Assembly: GCF_000349945.1 (NCBI RefSeq)
Contig: NC_020516.1
Coordinates: forward strand, 434,001 to 498,000
Source: Azoarcus sp. KH32C
GTDB taxonomy: Bacteria > Pseudomonadota > Gammaproteobacteria > Burkholderiales > Rhodocyclaceae
Direction: 5' to 3'
Length of the DNA: 64,000 nucleotides
Numbering within the stretch: position 1 is the stretch's first letter; each line of letters starts with the position of its first letter. Shown here one piece after another: positions 8,423-17,260 of the stretch. A program made the position numbers and the translations under genes. The notes beneath the pieces are model-generated. The model saw nothing but the letters and a program-made list of their open reading frames with translations. It was not told the DNA's origin and did no database searches.

Positions 8423-9703
8423 ATGATCGGTCATGCAGCCATGCGGCATGTCGACCGGCTCGTCGGGGTTCCTCTGTGCGCCTTCCTGACCGGTCTGCAG
8501 CGGCTCGGACGGGCATTCGGGGGGCGTGCGGCGGGGGAGGGCGCCGAAGTGCGTCGGATCCTGTTCGTCCAGCTGGCCGAGTCCGGAAGCATGGTGCTGG
8601 CGGATCCGGCGATGCGCGCCGTGGCGGCACGCAGCGATGCGCGATTGCACTGCCTGACCTTCGCCCGCAATCGGGCGAGCCTTGCGATTGCAGGCAGCAT
8701 TCCCGACGAGCGGGTGTTCGGCGTGCGGACGGACGGCGTGCTGTCGCTGCTCGTCGACGCATGCCGCTTCCTGTGGTGGGCGCGTACGATGCGCATCGAT
8801 GCGATCGTCGACCTGGAGCTCTTCTCGCGCCTCAGCGCCGCGCTGTGCTTCCTGACCGGGGTGCGGCGGCGGGCCGGATTCCATCGTTTCGCAGGAATCG
8901 GTCTGTATCGGGGCGATCTCTTTTCGCGTCCGGTCGCCTTCGATCCGCGACTGCATATGGCGCAGAACTACATGATGCTCGTCGATGCGCTGTTGCGCGA
9001 CGGACCGGCGCCGCTTGCCGTGCGAGAGATGCCGGTCGAACGCCTGCTGCCGAGGGTGCGCCGCCGCATCGTCGAGGAGGCGGAGCGCCGGGCGGTGCAC
9101 GGCAAGTTGCGCCGGCTGGCGCCGAAGACGGTGGAGGCCGGCGCGCGGCTGGTGCTGGTGAACGCCAATGCGAGTGCCTTATTGCCGCAGCGGCGCTGGC
9201 CCGAGGAGCGTTTCGTGGCTTTGATCCAGGCGGTGCTGGAGCGTTTCGGGGATGCGCAGGTGCTGCTGATCGGCGCCGGCGAGGACAGGGCGACGACGAT
9301 GGCGGTCGCGGGGCAGGTTTCGGATGCCCGGTGCGTGGACGTCGCGGGACAGTTCTCGCTCGGTGAGCTTCCCGCACTCTTCGCTCTGGCCGCGGCGATG
9401 GTGAGCAACGACTCCGGTCCCGCGCACTTCGCCGCCGTGACCGATTTGCCGGTCGTCGTGCTGTTCGGTCCGGAAACGCCGACGCTGTTTCGCCCCTTGG
9501 GCGACGCGACGGTGCTGAGTGCGGCGCTGCCGTGCTCGCCGTGCGTCAACGTCAACAATCAGCGCCGCACCCGCTGCACGAACAATCTGTGCATGCAGGG
9601 GATTGCCGTCGACGACGTATTCGCCGCGCTGTGCCGGGTGCTCGGCGAGCCGGCGCTGCGCGGCGATGCGGCGCGGGAATGCCCGGAGACGGTGGCCGCA
9701 TGA
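8423..9703 (+). CDS. Glycosyltransferase family 9 (heptosyltransferase-like)
   Basis: A 426-residue GT9-like protein. The N-terminal half contains RRILFVQLAESGSMVLADPA, the usual first Rossmann strand of heptosyltransferase-like enzymes. The C-terminal half has the nucleotide-sugar site LVNANASALLPQRRWPEERF and the signature NDSGPAHFAA...VVLFGPETP, followed by a Cys cluster (CSPCVNV...RRTRCTNNLCMQ) common in GT9 proteins of polysaccharide clusters. The acceptor is unknown. AGGAG lies 10 nt before ATG 8423. It is the first gene of a three-gene operon; its TGA overlaps the next ATG (ATGA). Together with the aminotransferase it suggests synthesis of an unusual surface glycan or glycolipid, which is inference. 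Confidence 0.8.
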   Translation: MIGHAAMRHVDRLVGVPLCAFLTGLQRLGRAFGGRAAGEGAEVRRILFVQLAESGSMVLADPAMRAVAARSDARLHCLTFARNRASLAIAGSIPDERVFGVRTDGVLSLLVDACRFLWWARTMRIDAIVDLELFSRLSAALCFLTGVRRRAGFHRFAGIGLYRGDLFSRPVAFDPRLHMAQNYMMLVDALLRDGPAPLAVREMPVERLLPRVRRRIVEEAERRAVHGKLRRLAPKTVEAGARLVLVNANASALLPQRRWPEERFVALIQAVLERFGDAQVLLIGAGEDRATTMAVAGQVSDARCVDVAGQFSLGELPALFALAAAMVSNDSGPAHFAAVTDLPVVVLFGPETPTLFRPLGDATVLSAALPCSPCVNVNNQRRTRCTNNLCMQGIAVDDVFAALCRVLGEPALRGDAARECPETVAA

Positions 9704-10905
9704 TTCCCCGTCGTCGAATCGCATTCGAGTGGGCCGACCTGGGCGATGCCTTGCGCGCGCTCGCGGTGTCGCCGGCGCTCGCCGCGGAGCAGGTGGGGGC
9801 CTTCGAGCGGGCGTTTGCAGCGGCGATCGGCGTGCCGCATGCGATCGTAACGGCGAGCGGGCGCGATGCGCTCGGCCTGATTCTCGACGGCCTGGGCTTC
9901 GCGCCCGGTGACGAGCTTGTCATCCCCGCCTACACGCTCGGCGAACTGGTGCCCTTGATCCGGGCGCGCGGCATCGTGGCGGTGCCGGCGGACATCGATC
10001 CGGCCACTTTCAACGTCACGGCCGACCGCGTCGCCGCACGCATCGGCCCGCGCACGCGGGGCATCTTCGTCGTGCATCTGCTGGGTGCGCCCTGCGATAT
10101 CGGCGCGATCTGCGCCGTCGCCGACGCACATAGGCTCGCGGTGATCGAGGATTGTGCGCACGCGCTGGGCGCGCAGTGCGAGGGGCGACCGGTGGGGAGC
10201 TTCGGCCGCGCGGCGCTGTTCAGCCTGGAGGCGACGAAGGCGGTGGCGACCTTTGGCGGCGGCGTGTTGACGACCGCGGACGACGAGCTCGCCGCCCGCA
10301 TCCGCGCGCGCGTCGCCGACCGGCCCAGGCGCGAGTGGCCGCCCGTGCGCAAGATGTTGTTGAAGTTCGCCGAGGAGGCCGTGATCCGCAGCCCCGCCTA
10401 TGCCTTGCTCGCGCGCTGGATGTTCTCGGATCGCGTGGCGGGCGGCTTCGAGAAGTTCTACCGTCGCGCGCATGACCGAGTGCGCGGCAATCCGGCCGCT
10501 TTCAGTGCTTTCCAGGCGCGTCTGGGCCTGCGCAAGCTCGCGCGTCTCGCGGTCCGGCAACAGACGCTGAACGCGCGCTGGGAGGCGATGGCGGCGCAGT
10601 TGCCGGCGCGTTTCGAGCGGCAGCAACGCGGCGATCACGGCAAGGCCGCCTTCTACAACTTCGTCGCGCGCTTCGATGGCGACATCGGCGCGTTGCGGCA
10701 GGCGGCCTTGCGTGACGGGCTCGATCTCGGCGTCGGCAGCGAAGTGATGGACGACACGGCGGCGATGCTCGGTTTCGACGATTGTCCGGGAGCGGCGCGC
10801 GCGTTCCGGCAGGCCGTGTTGTTGCCTTTGTATCCGGGGCTGTCCGAGCGGCGTTTCCGGCGCGTCGTCGCGACGCTGGGCCGCCTCGCGCAGGAAGTGA
10901 AATGA
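9700..10905 (+). CDS. DegT/DnrJ/EryC1-type PLP aminotransferase
   Basis: The 401-residue protein matches the sugar aminotransferase superfamily. It has an early GRDALGLILDGLG segment, DELVIPAYTLGE, the acidic PLP-binding motif VIEDCAHALGA (about 147-157), and the SLEATKAVATFGGGVLTT segment (about 176-193) whose Lys is the likely Schiff-base residue. Family members aminate ketosugars or cyclitols; the actual substrate is unknown. Translational coupling is strong: its ATG overlaps the GT9 stop, and its stop overlaps the start of the radical SAM gene. Confidence 0.82.
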   Translation: MIPRRRIAFEWADLGDALRALAVSPALAAEQVGAFERAFAAAIGVPHAIVTASGRDALGLILDGLGFAPGDELVIPAYTLGELVPLIRARGIVAVPADIDPATFNVTADRVAARIGPRTRGIFVVHLLGAPCDIGAICAVADAHRLAVIEDCAHALGAQCEGRPVGSFGRAALFSLEATKAVATFGGGVLTTADDELAARIRARVADRPRREWPPVRKMLLKFAEEAVIRSPAYALLARWMFSDRVAGGFEKFYRRAHDRVRGNPAAFSAFQARLGLRKLARLAVRQQTLNARWEAMAAQLPARFERQQRGDHGKAAFYNFVARFDGDIGALRQAALRDGLDLGVGSEVMDDTAAMLGFDDCPGAARAFRQAVLLPLYPGLSERRFRRVVATLGRLAQEVK

Positions 10906-12323
10906 GCGCGTCCGCGAGCCCGGTCGTGTTGTTGCGTGTCGACCGCGAGGCCGGGCGGCACACGGGGCATCCGCGACATCTGCATCCTGCGCTCGACCTC
11001 AAATACATCCAGGCCGGGCTGGAGGCCGCGCTGCACGCGCCGGTACCGCTGCTCGACGGCTGGCTGGAGCGGTTTTCGGTCGACGACTTCGTGTGCCGCG
11101 TGCTGGCGCTGCGGCCGCGCTATGCGGTGATCCGCGGTGTGACCTGGTGCATCGGCGAGGCCGTAAGGGTGGCGAGCCGGCTGCGGGCGGCCGGCGTCGT
11201 CACGATCGCGATCGGGCAGCAGGTGCAGCATTTCGCGCGTGCCGGCTTTGCGGGCTGGGATGAGGCCTACGATCTGGCGATTCCGGGGGAGGCCGAAGAG
11301 GAGGCGCCGCGCCTGCTCCTCCGCTTGCTCGCCGGCGAGGAGCTGGCGCACCTGCGTAGCGGCTGGCGACAACGCGTCGCGCTCGGCAACGTCATGCTCG
11401 TGCAGGAACCGGACGCGCTACCCCCGCCGCGTGTCGAAGCGGACGAAATGCGCGATTACGCCTTCCCCTTCCCGGTGCAGCGCCGCGGGGCGGTATCGCG
11501 CTGGGGCTACGTGCTAACGGCGTGGGGTTGTCCCCGTCCATGCCGCCATTGCACGGCGATCGTGCGCAAGAGCGTCGGACGGGACCTGCGGGCGCGGACC
11601 GTCGGCGCGGTCGTCGACGAAGTGCTGGCGATGCAGGACGAAGGCGTGCAGGCGATTTCCTTCGAGGATGATTCGCTGCTGGTGCACCGCGTCCGCTTCC
11701 TGCAACTCGCGGACGAACTCGTGCGCCGCGGCGTGCGAATGCCATGGATGGCGAACGCGCGGCCCGACGAGCTCGACGACGAGCGCGTTGCGGCGGCGGC
11801 CGCGGCGGGCGCGATGCTGCTCAAGGTCGGCGTGGATAGCGGGTCGGCGCGGCTGGTCGAGCGGCTGGGCAAGACCGGCGACGGCGACGGATGGCTGCGG
11901 GCGACCGAGGAGGGTTTCGCCCGGCTCGAAGTGGCCGGCATCGGATCGGTGGCGCTGCTCATGATCGGGATGCCGGGCGAGACGGTCGCGGATGCCCAGG
12001 CGAGCCTGGCGCTCGCGCGCCGCATCCGGCCGGACTACGTGCAGGTGCAGCGCTACCAGGCTTACCCCGACGTTCCGCTATGGGGCGAGCTGCCGGAAAG
12101 CGCCCGTGCGCGCGGGGACGAATACCACTACCTGGATTCGACTACCAACTGCAGCGAGATTCCCGACCGCGAACTGGCCGCGCTGCAGCGCCGCTTCTAC
12201 CGCGAGTTCTATCTTCGGCCGGGCTTCGTCGTCCGGCACGTCGCGCGGTATTGGCGGCATTACCTGTCGCCGGCGACGCTCGCACGTCTGCCGGCGACGG
12301 TCGGCTATTTGCTGCGGACGTAG
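10902..12323 (+). CDS. Radical SAM protein with B12-binding-like N-terminal domain
   Basis: In this 473-residue protein the [4Fe-4S] motif is GCPRPCRHCTA (CxxxCxxC) at about residues 208-218. It is followed by features of the Elp3/MiaB-like radical SAM fold: SFEDDSLL, MANARPDELDDE, KVGVDSGSARLVERLGK and LLMIGMPGET. The first about 190 residues have a Rossmann-like layout as in B12-binding radical SAM proteins, but no DxHxxG cobalamin signature was found, so cobalamin use is doubtful. It ends the GT9-DegT operon and presumably performs a methylation or rearrangement on the same product. Its stop is 3 bp from the convergent DUF2249 gene. Confidence 0.8.
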   Translation: MSASASPVVLLRVDREAGRHTGHPRHLHPALDLKYIQAGLEAALHAPVPLLDGWLERFSVDDFVCRVLALRPRYAVIRGVTWCIGEAVRVASRLRAAGVVTIAIGQQVQHFARAGFAGWDEAYDLAIPGEAEEEAPRLLLRLLAGEELAHLRSGWRQRVALGNVMLVQEPDALPPPRVEADEMRDYAFPFPVQRRGAVSRWGYVLTAWGCPRPCRHCTAIVRKSVGRDLRARTVGAVVDEVLAMQDEGVQAISFEDDSLLVHRVRFLQLADELVRRGVRMPWMANARPDELDDERVAAAAAAGAMLLKVGVDSGSARLVERLGKTGDGDGWLRATEEGFARLEVAGIGSVALLMIGMPGETVADAQASLALARRIRPDYVQVQRYQAYPDVPLWGELPESARARGDEYHYLDSTTNCSEIPDRELAALQRRFYREFYLRPGFVVRHVARYWRHYLSPATLARLPATVGYLLRT

Positions 12324-12326
12324 GGC

Positions 12327-12671
12327 TTACGCGCCGCCCGAGCAGCCGCAGCCGCCTCCGCCGCCACCGCATCCGCCACCGGTCGGTGCGGGCGGCGCCG
12401 ATGCTTCGGTCGCATGGAGCTGGACCGTGAAGTCGATGACGACGCCCTCGACGCTGCGCGAGACGTAGTTGATGCCGATCTGCGCGCCGTAGCGCTGGCG
12501 GATCTGACCGAGCAGCGGCAGCGGGTCGTGATCGTTGACGAAACGCATCGTTTCGCCATCTTCGAGCGACTCGAGTGCGCCGAAGATCGCGGCGTGGCGG
12601 AAGCGCTTGGCGACGCCGCGGGCGTCGAAGGGATGGACGGTGTTGTCGAAGACGGGCAATTCGCAGCTCAT
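12327..12671 (-). CDS. DUF2249 protein with Cys/Gly-rich tail
   Basis: A small protein of 114 residues. The core (residues 1-90) resembles the DUF2249 family, a ferredoxin-like alpha/beta fold often found near denitrification and hemerythrin genes (motifs LPVFDNTVHPFDARGVAKRF, LEDGETMRFVNDHDPLPLL). The last 18 residues form a tail rich in glycine with three cysteines (GGGCGGGGGGCGCSGG) that could bind a metal or be an artefact of low-complexity drift. Its biochemical role is unknown. It is convergent with the radical SAM gene. A weak FNR-like sequence near 12751 was not accepted as a site. Confidence 0.7.
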   Translation of the reverse strand: MSCELPVFDNTVHPFDARGVAKRFRHAAIFGALESLEDGETMRFVNDHDPLPLLGQIRQRYGAQIGINYVSRSVEGVVIDFTVQLHATEASAPPAPTGGGCGGGGGGCGCSGGA

Positions 12672-12901
12672 GGGTGTTTCCTGTCGGGTCTCTCGGATGA
12701 TTGGGGTCGGGGTCGCGACAGTGGGATCCTAGGGGCGCCGGCTATCCAATTCCTTGAGCCAGGACAATTTTCGGAAATTGACGGGACCGCTGTTGTGCGA
12801 CGTCGTCCGGTCAGGCGCCTTCCGCCCTATGACGTTGTGCGGATAGCATTACATTGTGTTACCGTTTGCACGCGCGCGGGATAGCGCTGAATGGGGCGGG
12901 A

Positions 12902-14104
12902 ATGGTTTCATGCGGGCGAAGACAATTCGGATGCCGGATGATCGGGGGCGCCGTCCTGCTCGCCGCGTCGAGATGGATTCCCGCGGCCGATGACAAGCGC
13001 CCCGTGATTCTTGCGATCGATGCGGAATTCGGCGTGCCGGCGGCGACGTCGGCGCAGGCGATCCAGCGCGGCGCCGAGATCGCCGCGGCGGAGATCAATG
13101 CCGCGGGCGGCGTGCTCCCGGGGCGTTCGCTGGAGATCGCGATCCGCAACAACAACTCGATGCCGGCGCGTGCCCGCGACAACCTCACGGAATTGGCCGC
13201 GCACCCGGACGTCGTCGCGGTGATGTCCGGCAAGCACAGCCCCGTTGCGCAGCAGCTGATCCCGCTGATCCACGAACTGGGTATGCCCTATCTCGTACCG
13301 TGGGCCGCTGCGGACGACATCACCGACAATCGCCATCAGCCGAATTTCGTATTCCGTCTGTCCTTGAGAGACAGCTGGGCGATGGCTGCGCTGATTGGGC
13401 GTGCCGAGGCGCGAGGCTATCGCCGGCTCGGCCTGTTGATCCCGAACAACGGCTGGGGGCGCAGCAATCTCGCCGCGATCGAGGGGCAGCTCGCCGGGTC
13501 CAAGCGTCTAGCGCTGGTGTCGCGGCAATCGTACAACATGGGCCATCCGTACTTGCACGAGCAGTACGAGGCATTGCTGAAGGATCGTGCGGATGTCGTC
13601 ATCCTCGTCGGCAACGAGCTCGAGGGCGTTGCGGTGGTCGAGGAGATTTCCGGCCACCTGCCGGCCGATCGCCTGCCCGTGCTGTCGCATTGGGGCGTCA
13701 CCGGCGGAGAGTTCTTCGAGCGTACCGGCGACGCGTTGAAGAAGGTCGATTTCTCGGTCGTGCAGACCTACAGCTTCATCGACGCGAAGGGCGAACGCGT
13801 GCGGCGCATCGTGGAGCAGCTGCGTGCGCGCTGGGGTGTCGCGAGTGCGCGCGAGATCGATTCGCCGGTCGGCGTGGCCCAGGCCTACGACCTGACGCAC
13901 TTGCTGGCGCTGGCCGTGCGCCAGGCCGGGAGCACCGATCGCGCCGCGGTGCGTGCGGCGCTCGAGCAGATTCCCGAGTACGCCGGGCTGATCCGCCATT
14001 ACCGTCGGCCGTTCACGCCGGCGCGCCACGACGCGCTCGATGCGTCGCAGGTCTTCGTCGCTCGCTATGCACCCGACGGAGCGATCGTGCGCGTCGCCAA
14101 ATGA
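12902..14104 (+). CDS. Periplasmic ligand-binding protein (Peripla_BP_6 / branched-chain amino acid type)
   Basis: A 400-residue exported binding protein of the LivJ-like type (AAEINAAGGVLPGRSLEIAIRNN, SGKHSPVAQQLIPLIHELGMPYLVPWA, GLLIPNNGWGRSN, VVEEISGHLP). The N-terminus has a twin-arginine-like motif (GRRQFG) before the hydrophobic stretch IGGAVLLAAS, so Tat export is possible, though Sec cannot be excluded. ATG 12902 is used; the spacing to a GGGCGGG ribosome site is short. No permease or ATPase accompanies it. Instead a membrane GGDEF-EAL gene starts 15 bp after its stop, which suggests that this protein feeds ligand information to that sensor rather than to a transporter. Confidence 0.8.
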   Translation: MVSCGRRQFGCRMIGGAVLLAASRWIPAADDKRPVILAIDAEFGVPAATSAQAIQRGAEIAAAEINAAGGVLPGRSLEIAIRNNNSMPARARDNLTELAAHPDVVAVMSGKHSPVAQQLIPLIHELGMPYLVPWAAADDITDNRHQPNFVFRLSLRDSWAMAALIGRAEARGYRRLGLLIPNNGWGRSNLAAIEGQLAGSKRLALVSRQSYNMGHPYLHEQYEALLKDRADVVILVGNELEGVAVVEEISGHLPADRLPVLSHWGVTGGEFFERTGDALKKVDFSVVQTYSFIDAKGERVRRIVEQLRARWGVASAREIDSPVGVAQAYDLTHLLALAVRQAGSTDRAAVRAALEQIPEYAGLIRHYRRPFTPARHDALDASQVFVARYAPDGAIVRVAK

Positions 14105-14119
14105 CCGGTCGCCCGGCGC

Positions 14120-17100
14120 ATGCCTGACGCTCACCCCTTCTTCCGTTGGCGCCTCGGCCTGCGGGGCCGTTACACCCTTTACAGCGCCGCGCTCACGACG
14201 CTCGTGGTGCTGGCGCTGACGGCGCTCTCCTACCTCAATGCGCGCGAGCTCGTGCGCGCCGCGACCGAGAAGCAGTTGCAGCAGACGGCGGCACAACTTG
14301 CCGACCATATCGGCCGCAGCATCATGATCGGCGCCCGCGAAGTCGTCACGCTGGCCGACCAGCCGCTCTTCGCGAATGCGATGCTCGACTCCGAGGGGCG
14401 CAACACCTACCTCGGACCCTTCCTCGCGCGCCACGAGCTGCCGGTGAAGATGGAATACAACCTCGTGCTCGTCGATTACCGCGGCGAGCCGCTCGTCTCC
14501 CGGCGGGCCCTGACGAGCTACGCCAATGAGGATTGGCTGGTCTCGGCGGTCGAGCAGGGCGAAACCCACACCGCCCTCGTACAGCACGACGGGGACGCCT
14601 GGCTGCGCATCGCCGTGCCCATCCTCTATCGGCTGACCGGCACGCACGAAGGGGCGCTCGTCTTCGAAACGAACCTCACGCAGTGGCTGGACGAACCGAC
14701 CTCGCCGTTCGCCGAACTCGGCGGCGGGCTGGCCCGCGTGGAATTGCTGGCGGGCGAGGTGCCGATCGTCAGCCGGATCCGCAACGCGCCGCCCGAGCAG
14801 GTCGCGATGTCGGCGCCGATCGCAACCGAACTGCCGCTGCATCCGGGGCTCTCGGTCAGGGTCGCGATGGATGAAGCGGCGTTCGAGGCGCCGCTCGAAG
14901 CCTTGCTCGGCAAGCACTTGTGGTGGGGGATGCTGGCGGTCGTGCTCGTCGCCGCGGCAAGTGCAATCGTGGCGCGGGCGCAGACCCACCGCATCGAGGA
15001 TCTCGCCGACGATGCCCGCGCGATCGCGCAGAACGGCGAGAGGCGGCATGCGCTGACGGCGGGGCGCTTCGGCAACGACGAAATCGGTGACCTCGCGAAC
15101 AGCCTGATGACGCTGCTGGGCGAATTGAAATCGCATGAAGGCGAGCTCGAGGCGTTGGTCGAGCAGCGCACGGCGGAGCTGGCCGCACGCGAAGCGGACC
15201 TCAACCACGCACAGTCGATTGCCCGCGTCGGAAGCTGGGTGTTCCATCCCGATGTCGGCCAGTTCGAGCTTTCGGCGCAAGCGCGCAGCATCTGCGGGGT
15301 GCCCGACGGGCAGATGCTGCGCTTCGAAGACCTTCTACGGATGGTCCATCCGGAAGACCGCGAGCTGATGACCCAGGCCTGGCGCGCGGGCCTGGAAGGC
15401 AGCCACTACAATCACGAGCACCGCTTGCTTGTCGGAGGGGAGACGCGCTGGGTGCACGCGCAGGCGGAATCCAACTTCGACGCCGGAGGCCGCCTCGTGC
15501 GCAGCGTCGGCACGCTGCAGGACGTGACCCTGCGCCGTCAGACCGAAGCGCGCATGCGCGAGGCGCTGGCGGTGTTCGAGGCCTCCTCGCAGGGCATCAT
15601 GACCACCGACGCACGCGGGGTCATCGTGTCCGTTAATCCGGCGTTCTGCCGCATCACCGGCTACACCGTGGGCGAAGTGGTCGGACGCACGCCGTCGGTC
15701 TTGCGTTCCGGTCGCCACGACCAGGCCTTCTACCACGCGATGTGGTCGCGCCTGCTCGACGACGGCCAGTGGGAGGGCGAAGTCTGGAACCGGCGCCGGT
15801 CGGGCGAGGTGTACCCCGAATGGCTGACGATTTCGGCGGTGCGCGATGTCGCCGGCCGCGTCGTCGAATTCGTTGCGCTCTTCAGCGACATCTCCGAGCG
15901 CAAGGAGCACGAGGAGGTGATCTGGCGGCAGGCGAACTTCGATGCGTTGACCGGGCTCGCGAACCGCAGCCTGCTGCATGACAGGATGGAACTCGCGCTG
16001 CTGCAGCAGCGGCGCGCCGGTCAGAAGATGGGCCTGCTCTTCCTCGACCTCGACGGCTTCAAGTGGGTCAACGACACGCTCGGCCACAACGTCGGCGACG
16101 AACTGCTGATCGAGGTCGCCCAGCGCCTGAAGGGCTGCGTGCGCGAGCACGACACCGTCGCTCGCCTGGGGGGCGACGAGTTCACGATCGTCGTCACCGG
16201 CCTGCACGATGCCGACGTGCTGCGCTCGATCGGCGAGAAGATCCTCGACGTGCTGCGCGAGCCCTTCACGCTCGGCGGCGGTTCGCATCACATCTCGTGC
16301 AGCGTCGGCATCACGGTGTTCCCCGACGACGGCGGGGACGTCCAGATCCTGCTGCGCAACGCCGACATCGCGATGTACAAGTCGAAGCAGGCGGGCAAGA
16401 ACCGCTTGCACTTCTACGCACCGCAGATGCAGGCCGACGTCGCTGCCCATCTGGAGATGCAGGCCGAGCTGCGCAAGGCGATCGCCGCCGAAGCCTTCGT
16501 GCTCGAATACCAGCCGATCATCGATGCCGGCAGCGGCGAGCTTGCCGGTGCCGAGGCCTTGATCCGCTGGGAGCATACGGAACGCGGACGCATTCCTCCG
16601 GCTCAGTTCATCCCGGTCGCCGAGGAGTGCGGGCTGATCGTCGCAATCGGCGAATGGGCGCTGCGGGCGGCAGCGCGGCAATGGCGGAGCTGGTACGACG
16701 CGGGCGCCCGGGACTTGCGCCTCGCGGTCAACGTCTCGGGCATGCAATTCCGCGACGCGAGCCTGCCGCCGCTGGTCGCGGAGGTCATCCGCGAGTGGGG
16801 CATCGTGCGCGGAGCCTTGGTGCTGGAAATCTGCGAATCGGTGCTGATGGATGGCAGCGTCCAGGCGCAGGCGCGGATGCGCGAGATCAAGGAGCAGGGG
16901 ATCGGCTACGCGCTGGACGACTTCGGCACCGGCTTCTCGTCACTGTCCTATCTCAAGCGTTTTCCGGTGGACGTGGTCAAGATCGACCGCAGCTTCGTCA
17001 GCGGCTGCCCGGACGACCGCAACGACGCGCACTTGGTCGAGGCGATCATCAACATGACCCACAGTCTCGGTCTGAAGGTCGTTGCCGAGGGGGTCGAGAC

Positions 17101-17260
17101 CGAGGCGCAGAGGGCGTTCCTGCGCGCGCTCGGCTGCGACCAGCTGCAGGGCTACCTCATCGGGAGGCCGATGTCGGCCGAGGCCTTCCTGCGGCTGATC
17201 GAAGCGCGTGCCGCGAGGGCGGCAAGCGTCAGCCCGGATACTCGAAGCGAACCCGCTTGA
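14120..17260 (+). CDS. Membrane sensor PAS-GGDEF-EAL cyclic di-GMP enzyme
   Basis: 1046 residues. Layout: membrane helix (about 19-40), periplasmic sensor region (about 41-267), second helix (about 268-288), HAMP-like linker, a short coiled coil (ELEALVEQRTAEL), two PAS domains (about 365-480 and 485-605), a GGDEF domain with intact LGGDEF near residue 684, and an EAL domain with EALIRW near residue 811 plus DDFGTGFSSL and VKIDRSFV. Both catalytic motifs look intact, so it could make or break cyclic di-GMP. It lies 15 bp after the periplasmic binding protein gene, its likely partner. The 3' end overlaps the convergent alr gene by 32 bp. Confidence 0.9.
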   Translation: MPDAHPFFRWRLGLRGRYTLYSAALTTLVVLALTALSYLNARELVRAATEKQLQQTAAQLADHIGRSIMIGAREVVTLADQPLFANAMLDSEGRNTYLGPFLARHELPVKMEYNLVLVDYRGEPLVSRRALTSYANEDWLVSAVEQGETHTALVQHDGDAWLRIAVPILYRLTGTHEGALVFETNLTQWLDEPTSPFAELGGGLARVELLAGEVPIVSRIRNAPPEQVAMSAPIATELPLHPGLSVRVAMDEAAFEAPLEALLGKHLWWGMLAVVLVAAASAIVARAQTHRIEDLADDARAIAQNGERRHALTAGRFGNDEIGDLANSLMTLLGELKSHEGELEALVEQRTAELAAREADLNHAQSIARVGSWVFHPDVGQFELSAQARSICGVPDGQMLRFEDLLRMVHPEDRELMTQAWRAGLEGSHYNHEHRLLVGGETRWVHAQAESNFDAGGRLVRSVGTLQDVTLRRQTEARMREALAVFEASSQGIMTTDARGVIVSVNPAFCRITGYTVGEVVGRTPSVLRSGRHDQAFYHAMWSRLLDDGQWEGEVWNRRRSGEVYPEWLTISAVRDVAGRVVEFVALFSDISERKEHEEVIWRQANFDALTGLANRSLLHDRMELALLQQRRAGQKMGLLFLDLDGFKWVNDTLGHNVGDELLIEVAQRLKGCVREHDTVARLGGDEFTIVVTGLHDADVLRSIGEKILDVLREPFTLGGGSHHISCSVGITVFPDDGGDVQILLRNADIAMYKSKQAGKNRLHFYAPQMQADVAAHLEMQAELRKAIAAEAFVLEYQPIIDAGSGELAGAEALIRWEHTERGRIPPAQFIPVAEECGLIVAIGEWALRAAARQWRSWYDAGARDLRLAVNVSGMQFRDASLPPLVAEVIREWGIVRGALVLEICESVLMDGSVQAQARMREIKEQGIGYALDDFGTGFSSLSYLKRFPVDVVKIDRSFVSGCPDDRNDAHLVEAIINMTHSLGLKVVAEGVETEAQRAFLRALGCDQLQGYLIGRPMSAEAFLRLIEARAARAASVSPDTRSEPA

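Noticed and set aside
12751..12764. FNR-like sequence TTGAGCCAGGACAA upstream of the DUF2249 gene
   Set aside because: Only 7 of 10 consensus positions fit and no -10 element is placed to match it.
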